A model generated the notes under the pieces. That model made no database searches and had not been told where the DNA came from. It saw only the letters and a list, made by a program, of their open reading frames with translations. The translations under genes were made by a program, and so were the position numbers. Below are positions 26,927 to 35,182 of a stretch of DNA of 64,000 nucleotides, in pieces. The DNA is from CAYZMS01 sp964479625 (GTDB taxonomy: Bacteria > Bacteroidota > Bacteroidia > Chitinophagales > Saprospiraceae), in contig CAYZMS010000015.1 of the NCBI GenBank assembly GCA_964479625.1, positions 1 to 64,000 on the forward strand. Reading direction: 5' to 3'. The number at the start of each line of letters is the position of its first letter. The first letter of the stretch is position 1.

Positions 26927-28257
26927 ACCGGATTACTTTTTAATGCGTCTGCAATTTGAACACGGGACATACGCCAGGCCGGAAGAATACCGGATAACAA
27001 TCCAAAAAGCAGAAAAATGATGATAGAATAAATAAAGACCCTCCAATCAAACTTCAGTTTGAAAGCCCCCAGGAGTTGACTTTCATTCAAAGCATTGAGC
27101 AGCAGCCAGGCCATGATCAGGCCAATAGCTCCTCCCAAAAAGGTGAGGATGATATTTTCAAATATAAATTGTAGGAGAATGGCCCTGGAGTCCGCTCCAA
27201 ATGCTTTTCGGATCCCTATTTCCGAATTGCGTTCCATTATCCGGCTTATGTTGATATTGATCAGGTTCAGGGAAGGCAACAGGATGAACAATAACAGCAA
27301 TCCCATCAATACACTACTGACAATGTAGAAGCTCTTTTTGGGATCCTCTTCCCACACCTGATTCCAGGCGGCGAATTGGAAAAAGGTCATTGGGTTGAGA
27401 ACCAACTGATTGTATTGCTTTGGATCCGGCATCTGGATGGTTTGTTCCAAATGTTCGATATCTGCCAGGAGACGGGCTTTCCGGGATGGACTTTCCGCCA
27501 AAAAAGCAGCGCTGAAGCCCCCCAAAAAGTCTTCATCATTCAATTGTGCAGGATTGCTGGTGGAAAGCGGAAGGAATAGGTCGGAGGTAAGAAAGTCCCG
27601 ACTACCTTCATATTTGGGTACCAGGCCGATCACCTCAAATTGCTTGCCGTCCAGAGATATCCGTTTTCCGAGGACATCCTCTGTAGTCCCAAAATAACCT
27701 ATGGCTGCCTTATCCGTTAAAACGGCCACCTGAGCGGCATTTTCTACTTCTACACGGGTAAAGGGTTTCCCGTCAAGAAAGGGGAAATTGAAAACTTCCC
27801 AATAATTGGCGTCACAAAAATTAGGGCTTACTTCCAGTTTTCCATGCTCCAGGTATACATCGAAGTTATTGATAATATTAAAGAAGGTATAATTTTGGGC
27901 AGAGGGAATAGCTCTCATGTAATTATCCAGGAAGTAGTAACCGATTCCTCCGATAGACATGGATCGTTGTTGTTCTCCGATGTCCATAGTTGAATCGTAA
28001 ACCATTCTTCCATCCAGATAAGTGGAATCAATTTGATAGGAGGTATCCGGAACGACTAGTTTTTGGCTAATAAAGGGCATCATTACTAGTCGATCGCGGT
28101 TTTTCATGGGGGCTTTTTTACCCAGTTCCTGGTTGAGGAAGGCGGTGATCAGCATCAGGATCATCAGCGTGAAGCTGATACCGAACAGGCTGATAAAGGT
28201 GAAAAACTTGCGTCTGCCCAACACCTTCCAAGCCATTTTGATATAGTTTGTCAGCAT
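26923..28257 (-). CDS. MacB/FtsX-type ABC transporter permease 1
   Basis: 444 residues with the MacB-type layout: a single N-terminal helix (RRKFFTFISLFGISFTLMIL), a long periplasmic domain (about 50-310) and three C-terminal helices. The FtsX signature is RIMERNSEIGIRKAFGADSR and the tail ends PAWRMSRVQIADALKSNP. It lies 18 bp after the ATPase gene and overlaps the second permease by 4 bp. The two permeases are distinct (different lengths), so a heterodimer is likely. Confidence 0.9.
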   Translation of the reverse strand: MLTNYIKMAWKVLGRRKFFTFISLFGISFTLMILMLITAFLNQELGKKAPMKNRDRLVMMPFISQKLVVPDTSYQIDSTYLDGRMVYDSTMDIGEQQRSMSIGGIGYYFLDNYMRAIPSAQNYTFFNIINNFDVYLEHGKLEVSPNFCDANYWEVFNFPFLDGKPFTRVEVENAAQVAVLTDKAAIGYFGTTEDVLGKRISLDGKQFEVIGLVPKYEGSRDFLTSDLFLPLSTSNPAQLNDEDFLGGFSAAFLAESPSRKARLLADIEHLEQTIQMPDPKQYNQLVLNPMTFFQFAAWNQVWEEDPKKSFYIVSSVLMGLLLLFILLPSLNLININISRIMERNSEIGIRKAFGADSRAILLQFIFENIILTFLGGAIGLIMAWLLLNALNESQLLGAFKLKFDWRVFIYSIIIFLLFGLLSGILPAWRMSRVQIADALKSNPV

Positions 28258-28275
28258 CTAATTCGAAGTTTTTGA

Positions 28276-28941
28276 TTATTGAATTTGGTGCCCATCGAAC
28301 AAGCGCAGCAAGCGGTGGGTCTTTTGAGCTATGGTTTCGTCGTGAGTCACCATGACTACGGTGGTGTTGAGTTCCTGATTGAGCTTTAGCAGGATGTCCA
28401 TGACCTCATTGCCCATGACACTATCCAGGTTGCCGGTGGGTTCATCAGCCAGGATAATTCCCGGTTTGCCTACAATCGCACGGGCGATGGCTACCCGTTG
28501 TTTCTGGCCACCAGAAAGTTGTGCTGGAAAATGCCGCATCCGGTTTTTTAGCCCGACCTGAGCAAGCGCTTCCTCCGCCATCTTTTTGCGTTCTTTGGCC
28601 CCTACCTTGCGGTAAATCAAGGGTAGCTCTACATTGTCGATCACCGAAAGGTCATTGATGAGATGGAAGCTTTGGAAGATGAAGCCCATCTGCCGGTTCC
28701 GGAAGCGGGCAGTAGCCTTATTGGCGTACTGCCTGATCTGTTGCCCATCGATCTCCACTTGGCCATCAGTTGGCTCATCGATGAGGCCCATGATATTGAG
28801 TAGAGTACTTTTTCCGCAACCCGAGGGGCCCATGATAGAAAGGAATTCCCCTTTTTCAATCTCCAAGTTGATGTCGCTTAGGGCAAGCGTTTCGATGGTT
28901 TTGGTCCGGTAGACTTTGTTGATGTTGGTTAATTTTATCAT
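28276..28941 (-). CDS. ABC transporter ATPase (MacB/LolD-like)
   Basis: 221 residues from ATG 28941 (MIKLTNINKVYRT). It has Walker A GPSGCGKST, the Q-loop in GFIFQSFHLI, the ABC signature QLSGGQKQRVAIARA, Walker B IILADEPTG and the H-loop VVMVTHD. LolD/MacB-type ATPases of this length partner separate FtsX-type permeases, as here. The longer frame with a TTG start would overlap the end of the TolC-like gene and is rejected. Confidence 0.95.
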   Translation of the reverse strand: MIKLTNINKVYRTKTIETLALSDINLEIEKGEFLSIMGPSGCGKSTLLNIMGLIDEPTDGQVEIDGQQIRQYANKATARFRNRQMGFIFQSFHLINDLSVIDNVELPLIYRKVGAKERKKMAEEALAQVGLKNRMRHFPAQLSGGQKQRVAIARAIVGKPGIILADEPTGNLDSVMGNEVMDILLKLNQELNTTVVMVTHDETIAQKTHRLLRLFDGHQIQ

Positions 28942-28958
28942 GCTAGTGTTGTTTTTGT

Positions 28959-30404
28959 TTACCAATCGCTAAGGGTCAGGAGGCGCAGACGGTAGTATTG
29001 TTCCCAGTAGCGGGAGAGGGAACTGACCAGGGTCCGGCGGGCCTGATCGCGTTCTTGCTGGGCGATAGTCAGGTCGGTCAGGCTGATGGCTCCCAGCAGG
29101 TAGCTTTCCCTGGCGATCCGGTAGCGTTCTTTGGCTCGGGATTCCAGTTCCCTTGTAATGCGTAATTCTTCCTGTATGGCGTTAAAGGTTCGAACGGTTT
29201 GTTTTACATCTATTCGAAAGCCTTGTTCTTCTCGCTCCAGTTGCTTAAACGTGAGATCTGCCCGGGCTTGTGAGCGTTCGACCTGTCTGCGTTGTCCACC
29301 CCAATCCAAAATGGGAACCGATATTTGAAATTGTAAGAGCTGTTCCTGTTGCAGGTCCTGGTAAACGTTTTCCAGATCCTCTGCAGATCGAACCAGGCCG
29401 AAAGATGCAAACAGGCTCGCCTGTACGCCCCCTCCTCCACGGACCCGTGCAATGTCCCGTTCTGCTTCCAGTCGTTGCCTTCGGTAGCGTAGTAGGTTGG
29501 GCCGGTTTTTAAGTGCTGCTTTCAGGGCAGCATCTTCATCTACCTGCCCGGTATCGGTAACTTCCGGAAGTAGGGCATAGGGTAACTCATTCCCATAGGA
29601 AAAGCCCAAGTAGTTATAGAGGTCTGCTGCGGCCAGTCCTTCATTTTGTAATGCGCGCTCCTCATTGCGCTCAGCAGAGAGTAATTGTACCTGTAATTGC
29701 AGGAGATCGCTGTCAGAGAGCTTACCCAATTGGTGCCGTTCCCGGGCCACCTCCAGAAGACTGGTACTGCTTTCCACATTGGCTCTGGCAATATCTACTT
29801 CCTGTTGTATGCGAAGGAGGTCAAGGAATAGTTGGGTGGCTTCCAACTCAACAGCTGCCCGGTCTACGGAGAATTGCTTGGTGGCTTCCTGTACCCGCAG
29901 GGGTTGAATGCGTTTTTCCCATTTTAAGGAGTTAAAGGCAAAAACGGGTTGGTCGATGCCTATTCGGATGGGTGCTCCATTGTACAGGCGGGATTCCTGT
30001 TCGAAATCATCAAAACGTTGCAAACTGGAATTAACGAAAAGCTGCCCGCCCGTCCAGGGAATATTTTGGGTTACCAAAAAACCAAGGGATGAATTGTTGT
30101 TTCGAATGGGCTGAAACCGAATGGTACCATCGGGTTGTACGGTTTCGCTGGAAGTACGGCTGTAGTTGGGGAAGTTGGCAGTAGCTGTTAACTGGGGCTT
30201 CAAATCGGCCTGGTATAAGGCATAATTCAGTTCTGCTTCCCGCCGGTCGTACTGTGCTTCTTCCATCCCCAGGGCGTGCTGTTTAGCCAGGGCATTCCAA
30301 CGACCTAGGGTGAGGGTATCCGGTATCTGAGCCTCAGATGTAAATGCGAAAGTAATGATCAATAAGCCCAACACCCAACTTTTTTCATCTGTAAAGCCTT
30401 GCAT
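28959..30404 (-). CDS. TolC-like outer-membrane channel
   Basis: 481 residues with an N-terminal signal (LLIITFAFTSEAQ) and two TolC-type repeats of long alpha-helical hairpins, rich in heptads such as VQLLSAERNEERALQNEGLA and RAKERYRIARESYLLGAISL. This is an outer-membrane exit duct that docks with the adaptor encoded just upstream. It lies 11 bp after the adaptor and 17 bp before the ATPase, so the operon encodes a full tripartite path. Confidence 0.9.
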   Translation of the reverse strand: MQGFTDEKSWVLGLLIITFAFTSEAQIPDTLTLGRWNALAKQHALGMEEAQYDRREAELNYALYQADLKPQLTATANFPNYSRTSSETVQPDGTIRFQPIRNNNSSLGFLVTQNIPWTGGQLFVNSSLQRFDDFEQESRLYNGAPIRIGIDQPVFAFNSLKWEKRIQPLRVQEATKQFSVDRAAVELEATQLFLDLLRIQQEVDIARANVESSTSLLEVARERHQLGKLSDSDLLQLQVQLLSAERNEERALQNEGLAAADLYNYLGFSYGNELPYALLPEVTDTGQVDEDAALKAALKNRPNLLRYRRQRLEAERDIARVRGGGGVQASLFASFGLVRSAEDLENVYQDLQQEQLLQFQISVPILDWGGQRRQVERSQARADLTFKQLEREEQGFRIDVKQTVRTFNAIQEELRITRELESRAKERYRIARESYLLGAISLTDLTIAQQERDQARRTLVSSLSRYWEQYYRLRLLTLSDW

Positions 30405-30415
30405 GAATGATGGAA

Positions 30416-31663
30416 TTATTGCAGACTAAAACGCTGCAGGTGATCAAAATTTTTGGTCTCGGAAATAATGATGCGGTCTCCAACCGACACCGCCCCTCCT
30501 TCGATCTCTACAAAATCCCTGTTGGAAATGCCTATCTTTAAGGGGGTTCGAATGGCTTCTTCCCCCTGGATGACAAAGACTTCCTGTTGTCGACCACCAG
30601 AAAATGCCGGGCCATTCGCTACTCGCAAAACATCTGTTTTGTTTTCAGCCACTACAAATACCTCAACCCGTAGATTGGGGCGCAGGAGCGAGTGGCCGAC
30701 TTCTTCCAGCTCTACCAGGAAAGAAAGGGTGTTATTTTCCACCGTGGGAAGGATGCCCGTCACTACGCCATTAAGATCTTTGCGATTGATCCGTACGAGC
30801 GCAGGCATACCTACCTTGACTTTTTCTGCATACCTATCCGAACAACTGGCCTCAATTCGAAAGGCTTCGAGATCGGCCAGGCGGACAAGGTTTTCCCCCT
30901 CCTGGACCTTTTTTCCGATCGACTCATTTACGTAGGTAATGACTCCTGAGCGCGGTGCTTTTACTTTCGTTTCTTTCAGTTTCCGGCTGAGTTCCTGGAG
31001 TTCCTTGTTTTTGATCAGAGTTTCCAGGTCCAGTTTACGCTCATCGCTTTTAATGACTGTTCTTCGAAATTGAAGTTCGTTTTCGAGTTTTTTCTTTTCC
31101 AATTCGGCAATTTGCAAGGCGAGTTGAGCTTTTTCTAATTCCTCCTGGGTTGCGGAGCCCAGGGCTTGGAGTCGTTCTGCATCAGCTACTTGTGCCTGGA
31201 GGTTCTCCAGTTCGAGGGCTTTGATCTGATCGTTATAATCGAGTTCTTTTAGATCTTTCTCATATTCAAGTTTCAACCGGGTGATATCCGTTTTCTTCAC
31301 TTCCAGTTCGTCATGTAGGGATTCGTAATTAAGCCGAACGAACTCTTCATCCAGTTGAATGATCAGATCACCAACTTCCACCGCTTCTCCCGTTTTTCGG
31401 TAAACTTCCTTAATTTCGGTACTCACCGGAGCATTGATCTGTTGTTCGAAAAAAGGAACAACCAATCCAGATGAAGAAATGGAATTCTGAATATCACCTC
31501 TTTCCACCTGTGCAATTCGAAAATCATCCTTTGACGCTTTTACCACCAGTAGCCTTCGTAGTAGGAAAAAAGCAAGTGCAATAAGTCCGGCGATTAGCAC
31601 GATCCTGGCCCAACGTTTTATCTGGTTCCTGCGCTTTGTATTCGGTGTCAGTGGTCTATCCAT
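30416..31663 (-). CDS. Membrane-fusion (HlyD/MacA-like) adaptor
   Basis: 415 residues from ATG 31663 (MDRPLTPNTKRRN). It has an N-terminal membrane helix (about 22-40, ARIVLIAGLIALAFFLL), a lipoyl domain split around a long coiled coil (about 100-215, with KTDITRLKLEYEKDLKELDY), then beta-barrel and membrane-proximal domains. It links permease and TolC channel in MacAB-TolC-like machines. It is the first gene of a seven-gene minus-strand operon and follows the candidate sigma-54 promoter. Confidence 0.9.
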   Translation of the reverse strand: MDRPLTPNTKRRNQIKRWARIVLIAGLIALAFFLLRRLLVVKASKDDFRIAQVERGDIQNSISSSGLVVPFFEQQINAPVSTEIKEVYRKTGEAVEVGDLIIQLDEEFVRLNYESLHDELEVKKTDITRLKLEYEKDLKELDYNDQIKALELENLQAQVADAERLQALGSATQEELEKAQLALQIAELEKKKLENELQFRRTVIKSDERKLDLETLIKNKELQELSRKLKETKVKAPRSGVITYVNESIGKKVQEGENLVRLADLEAFRIEASCSDRYAEKVKVGMPALVRINRKDLNGVVTGILPTVENNTLSFLVELEEVGHSLLRPNLRVEVFVVAENKTDVLRVANGPAFSGGRQQEVFVIQGEEAIRTPLKIGISNRDFVEIEGGAVSVGDRIIISETKNFDHLQRFSLQ

Positions 31664-31692
31664 AATAGGTAAAGCAATTTGAAAGTAGAAGG

Positions 31693-31707
31693 CCAAAGCT
31701 TATGCCA
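31693..31707 (-). promoter_or_regulatory. Candidate sigma-54 promoter of the efflux operon
   Basis: Read on the minus strand, TGGCATAAGCTTTGG matches TGGCAC-N5-TTGC with correct -24/-12 spacing; the differences are T for C at the sixth base and GG for GC at -12. The -12 element lies 30 bp before the adaptor ATG, giving a short leader. The operon itself encodes an NtrC-type activator, which supports the match. Confidence 0.45.
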
Positions 31708-31756
31708 AAAAACAAAAAGCTGTTTTTTAAGTTTTTATAGATTAACAAATGTGTAA

Positions 31757-31797
31757 TTTGTTCGAAAACAAACATTTCCCTTGTTCATTTTCGAACA
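31757..31797. promoter_or_regulatory. Symmetric candidate enhancer sites for the NtrC-type regulator
   Basis: Two dyads, TTTGTT-CGAA-AACAAA (31757-31772) and TGTTC-ATTTTC-GAACA (31782-31797), share TTGTTC. The 10-mers TGTTCGAAAA and TTTTCGAACA are perfect inverted copies with 19 bp between. They lie roughly 50-100 bp upstream of the candidate sigma-54 promoter, the usual position for activator binding. They could also serve the divergent small gene. Confidence 0.4.
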
Positions 31798-31824
31798 TTG
31801 AGGTGGGTGCCACCATGAAGGCTT

Positions 31825-32124
31825 ATGAGAATAAATAAACCTGTTGACCTTACCGACCTGGAGGCCTATTTTGCGGGAGACCTGCCTACGGAGCGTATGC
31901 ATGAAATAGATGAAATCCTAAACAAGGGTGGCTTAACAGACTTGCTGTTGAAGCTGGAAAGCTCCAGCAATCAATGGGGCCAGGCCGAATCTTTTTCAGA
32001 AGCTTTGGAACGGATTAATGCACAGGGTGCTGTCCTTAAGCATTTGCAGCCAGCCAGAAGAGCAGCCTTGGTTGCCTTGATGGGGACGCTCGCCCTTCTA
32101 GGCTGGTTTGGCAAAAAGAAATAA
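31825..32124 (+). CDS. Small protein resembling an anti-sigma cytosolic domain with a membrane anchor
   Basis: 99 residues. The N-terminal LTDLEAYFAGDLPTERMHEI followed by DEILN is laid out like the cytosolic part of Bacteroidota anti-sigma/FecR-type proteins (L-x-x-Y-x-x-G-x-L...). A single membrane helix (AALVALMGTLALLGWFG) near the C-terminus ends in a Lys-rich stop-transfer tail. No periplasmic domain is present. It diverges from the efflux operon and shares its regulatory gap. Stop codons of this gene and the next one on the other strand abut exactly at 32124/32125. Function is inferred only from shape. Confidence 0.55.
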   Translation: MRINKPVDLTDLEAYFAGDLPTERMHEIDEILNKGGLTDLLLKLESSSNQWGQAESFSEALERINAQGAVLKHLQPARRAALVALMGTLALLGWFGKKK

Positions 32125-32814
32125 TTATTTGGTAACTACAAATTGATATCCCACTCCTTTTAAAGTTACGATCTGAATATCCGGATCTGATTTGAGCAAA
32201 TTGCGAAGGCGGGTAATATAGACATCGAGGTTACGGGAGTTAAAGAAGGAATCATCTCCCCAGATTTCTTTCAATATGAATCGGCGACTGACGGGCTCAT
32301 TAGGGTGTAAGGCCAGGATCTTTAATAATTCCGTTTCCCGGTGGGAGAGTTTTTGTACTTTATTGTCAAGTCTTAGTTGGAAGCGGCCTGGTTCAAATTC
32401 AAGGTTCCCCCAAATAAAGGTATCGGGGGCCAGGCCCTGGGCTTCGGCCTGGCTCAGGTCAAGTAAATTCTGTATACGGACAACTAATTCTTGTAGGCTG
32501 AAGGGTTTGCGCAAATAATCATTTCCTCCGTTTTTAAAGCCTTTCAGTACGTCTTCTGTTTGAGTTTTGGCAGTCAGGAATATTATAGGGGTACCTGGAT
32601 TAGTCTGTTTTATTTGTTGCCCCAGGGTATAACCATCTACATTAGGGAGCATGACATCCAATACACAGATGTTCGGTTGGTATTGCAAAAAGGCAGGCAT
32701 TACCTTAGCCCCGTCAGAGACCATTTTTATTTCGAACCCGCGACTTTCCAGGCTTTCCTTAACGATTTTGCCTAGAAAGGGCTCATCTTCCACGTAGAGA
32801 ATCTTTGCCGGCAT
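32125..32814 (-). CDS. OmpR/PhoB-family response regulator
   Basis: 229 residues from ATG 32814 (MPAKILYVEDEP). The receiver has EDEP near the N-terminus, Asp53 in VLDVMLPNVDG, and FLTAKTQTEDVLKGFKNGGN with KPF. A winged helix (about 130-229) shows LSHRETELLKILALHPNEPV and the RNLDVYITRLRNLLK recognition helix. No kinase is adjacent, so it may be served from elsewhere. The preceding TTG start at 32853 lies inside a hairpin and is rejected. It is downstream of the GIN-domain lipoprotein gene (45-bp gap). Confidence 0.92.
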   Translation of the reverse strand: MPAKILYVEDEPFLGKIVKESLESRGFEIKMVSDGAKVMPAFLQYQPNICVLDVMLPNVDGYTLGQQIKQTNPGTPIIFLTAKTQTEDVLKGFKNGGNDYLRKPFSLQELVVRIQNLLDLSQAEAQGLAPDTFIWGNLEFEPGRFQLRLDNKVQKLSHRETELLKILALHPNEPVSRRFILKEIWGDDSFFNSRNLDVYITRLRNLLKSDPDIQIVTLKGVGYQFVVTK

Positions 32815-32829
32815 TTGTTCAAGAGGTTG

Positions 32830-32857
32830 GCTATTGGCCAGGCTAATGGCCAATAGC
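32830..32857 (-). terminator. 11-bp hairpin between the GIN-domain and response-regulator genes
   Basis: GCTATTGGCCA and TGGCCAATAGC form a perfect 11-bp stem with a 6-nt loop just after the stop codon at 32860 and 16 nt before the regulator ATG. On the minus strand it is not followed by a T run, so it may tune or protect the transcript and not end it. Confidence 0.45.
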
Positions 32858-32859
32858 TT

Positions 32860-33597
32860 TTAGTTATTTCCTACCGAAACCAAATTTCCGGAACCACTGA
32901 TCTTTGAAGAAACCCTGGGCTGACCCCGGTAATGGACGTCGCCGGAACCGGAAGTGCGGACCTCCAGCATTTCCTGGCAATGGATGGACACATCTCCTGA
33001 TCCACTAATGCGAATACTGGCTTCCTCACTTACCAGGTCTAGGGCATCAATATCCCCTGAACCACTAATGGACATGCCAATTCGTTGGGCTGAACCTTCC
33101 AGTTCCATATCCCCTGAGCCACTGATGCGGGCTTCCACTTCTTTTCCCTCAAACTCAAATTGGATATCACCAGAACCGCTGATCTCCAGTCGAAGGTCGC
33201 CCAGGTTTCTGAAGGTATTTTCGCTTTTTATATCTCCTGAACCGCTGACCTTGACTTCGCGGAGGTTGGGGACCACAATATGGAATTTTAGTTTTTTGGC
33301 GTTACGAACGCCGCGTTCGGTCTTGATTTTCCAAACTCCTCCATTCACCTCTCTTTCCAAAAGGGCAATGATGTTATCCTGGCCTTGGACCTCTACGGAT
33401 TGTACATTTCCCTGGCGGAGATAAATCTCCCCGGGAAGGGTGAGATGGATGCCTTCAAAGGAAGGAATGTCCAGGCTGCGGGTAACAATGGGCCCCTCAC
33501 CGGAAACTTTAGAACCATACCAGTTTTGAGCTGTACAGGATTGGATGGCCAAAAAGCTAAATAGGAGACTGAAAAAATAGATGGCTTTGGTTTGCAT
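32860..33597 (-). CDS. GIN-domain (DUF2807) lipoprotein with seven SGSG repeats
   Basis: 245 residues with lipobox IQSC (Cys21). After a beta-rich start, seven SGSGD/SGSGN motifs begin near residues 118, 140, 159, 178, 198, 216 and 234, i.e. every 18-22 residues, the ladder of the right-handed beta-helix in GIN/DUF2807 proteins. The family is described as putative auto-transporter adhesin head-like; direct function is unknown. It precedes the OmpR regulator on the same strand, so its level may be linked with that regulator. Confidence 0.88.
   Translation of the reverse strand: MQTKAIYFFSLLFSFLAIQSCTAQNWYGSKVSGEGPIVTRSLDIPSFEGIHLTLPGEIYLRQGNVQSVEVQGQDNIIALLEREVNGGVWKIKTERGVRNAKKLKFHIVVPNLREVKVSGSGDIKSENTFRNLGDLRLEISGSGDIQFEFEGKEVEARISGSGDMELEGSAQRIGMSISGSGDIDALDLVSEEASIRISGSGDVSIHCQEMLEVRTSGSGDVHYRGQPRVSSKISGSGNLVSVGNN
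32875..33250 (-). repeat. Internal coding repeat (SGSGD units)
   Basis: Seven degenerate DNA units of about 55-66 bp, each containing a version of ATATCCCCTGAACCACTGAT (read on plus), encode the SGSGD ladder. They are in-frame protein repeats. Unequal recombination between them could change the helix length. Confidence 0.7.
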
Positions 33598-33749
33598 AAG
33601 GTTGACAAAATTTTTTCTAATAGATAATATACCGCTTAGACGAGAAAAGTATTCAATGGGTTATTGATTAATAGTCCTTTCCCTTAGATCCAGCGTATTA
33701 ATTCTACTAACCAGATGCAAAAAGAGACCAAAACCCTCATCTTGCCCCT

Positions 33750-34988
33750 TTAATTTCCCTCGTGTTGGCGAGTAGAGACAGGGGGAAGGGAAAGGAGCGT
33801 ATCCTTACTGGAGCTCCCTTCCAAAGGGGCAGCCTTTTGATCAAAATGGAGGTCGGGCATCCCGGCATTTACCCAGGCTGTATACCAGGAGGAACCAATA
33901 GCCAAAACAGCAGCTCGCATTCGGGCTTCTACCATTCCCTTCAATCGGTCCTGATAGGCCTTGGCATATTCGGGGCACTCTGTTCGAATGACCCTGCCCA
34001 GCCGTTCGTCATAACAGTAACGGCGGTCTTCCGGCCATTCTTTACTGAGATCTGCCTCAATAAGTAGTACGCTATCTACCAGCAAATGGCTTTCCAGAAT
34101 GAATTCCCAGATCCATTTTTGGGGATTTTCCTGATATTGAGCAGGACCAACCAGAAAATCATATTCCTTATCTGCAAATAATTCCGGGATACGGCTTTCC
34201 CAAAAGGCATGAATACCGATTTGCCCGCTCAATTGGCCGTTATAGTTTTTTGTAGTATGCAAGGGAACGTGGCCATCACCGATATAATGGCCAATATCAG
34301 CGGAAAGACGCAGGATGGCTTCCTGATCCTTATCCAAAAAAGCCTGGGTCAGTTTTTGCTGATAGCGCTCAAGGTTGTATGGTGCGATCCCGTGCTCTGA
34401 TAAATGGTCAATGATACGGATCTCTCCTTTTGGAAGTTTCCCCGGGAATAAAACCTGAAGAGTATCTGGCGAAACTGTCCACACGGGTTCATAATATTGC
34501 GGCAGAATATGGCGCTTATACCATCCCCGGTAGGTTGCATAGGAAAGGGTTTGTTGTTCGAATAATGTACACAAGCGAGTATCCGAACCAGTATAGATCA
34601 ACCGGTCCTTTGCTTCCCGAAAGTATTCCTCTGTTATTATGGGCAGGGTATCCCCCCCAGAAACAATTAGCAGGATCGCTGTTTTCTGAGCCAGGGCATC
34701 GAGCCAGGTCCTGGGTAAATGTTCAAAAGGATACTCTCCCCAGTGGTCCATATCAATATAATGCCGGATCGCTTCATAGCGGGTAGCATAGCGTCGTTTA
34801 TCGGGATCAACGGCATGTTCTGTGAGAAATTCTATATGTTGCTTGTAGAACAGGGCCATTTCCGGAGGCAGGGTAAATACTGCCAGCCGGTTTAGCCGCC
34901 TGTGACCAAAGAAGCCCCAGGCTTCATGCTCAAACGTATTTGGCAAGGGTAGTAGGGTAAGCAATAGTAAATACAGCCTAGCGTTCAT
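33750..34988 (-). CDS. S1/P1-nuclease-fold zinc hydrolase (phospholipase C-like)
   Basis: 412 residues from ATG 34988 (MNARLYLLLL), with a signal peptide. The mature start WGFFGHRRLNRLAVF supplies an early zinc-binding Trp/His; IDMDHWG, LSADIGHYIGDGHVPLHTTK with D/H ligands and IGIHAFWESR give the rest. This set is the S1/P1 nuclease and zinc-dependent phospholipase C superfamily, cutting phosphodiester bonds. The mature start W matches the family, where the free amino group of residue 1 binds zinc. Substrate (nucleic acid or phospholipid) is not decidable. A single gene. Confidence 0.85.
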   Translation of the reverse strand: MNARLYLLLLTLLPLPNTFEHEAWGFFGHRRLNRLAVFTLPPEMALFYKQHIEFLTEHAVDPDKRRYATRYEAIRHYIDMDHWGEYPFEHLPRTWLDALAQKTAILLIVSGGDTLPIITEEYFREAKDRLIYTGSDTRLCTLFEQQTLSYATYRGWYKRHILPQYYEPVWTVSPDTLQVLFPGKLPKGEIRIIDHLSEHGIAPYNLERYQQKLTQAFLDKDQEAILRLSADIGHYIGDGHVPLHTTKNYNGQLSGQIGIHAFWESRIPELFADKEYDFLVGPAQYQENPQKWIWEFILESHLLVDSVLLIEADLSKEWPEDRRYCYDERLGRVIRTECPEYAKAYQDRLKGMVEARMRAAVLAIGSSWYTAWVNAGMPDLHFDQKAAPLEGSSSKDTLLSLPPVSTRQHEGN

Positions 34989-35182
34989 AAGCACTGAGGG
35001 TTTGGTCGGTCAGCTTTTAGTGGTTAAGAATCGATAGAATTACCGGTTGTGGTTGATCATCGGAAGGAGTCTTCCGGTGCCCGGTTGGATTGGAAAGGAA
35101 ATTCAAATTACGTAATCGTGTTGTTAAAGTCAAGTTTGTTTTAGGGATTAATTATACTTCCTTCTCTCAAAATAATGGTTTG

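Noticed and set aside
32815..32853. TTG start for the OmpR-type regulator
   Set aside because: It lies within a hairpin, adds non-family residues, and ATG 32814 matches the receiver start.
32875..33250. Possible CRISPR-like repeat
   Set aside because: The repeats are degenerate, in frame and encode the SGSGD ladder.
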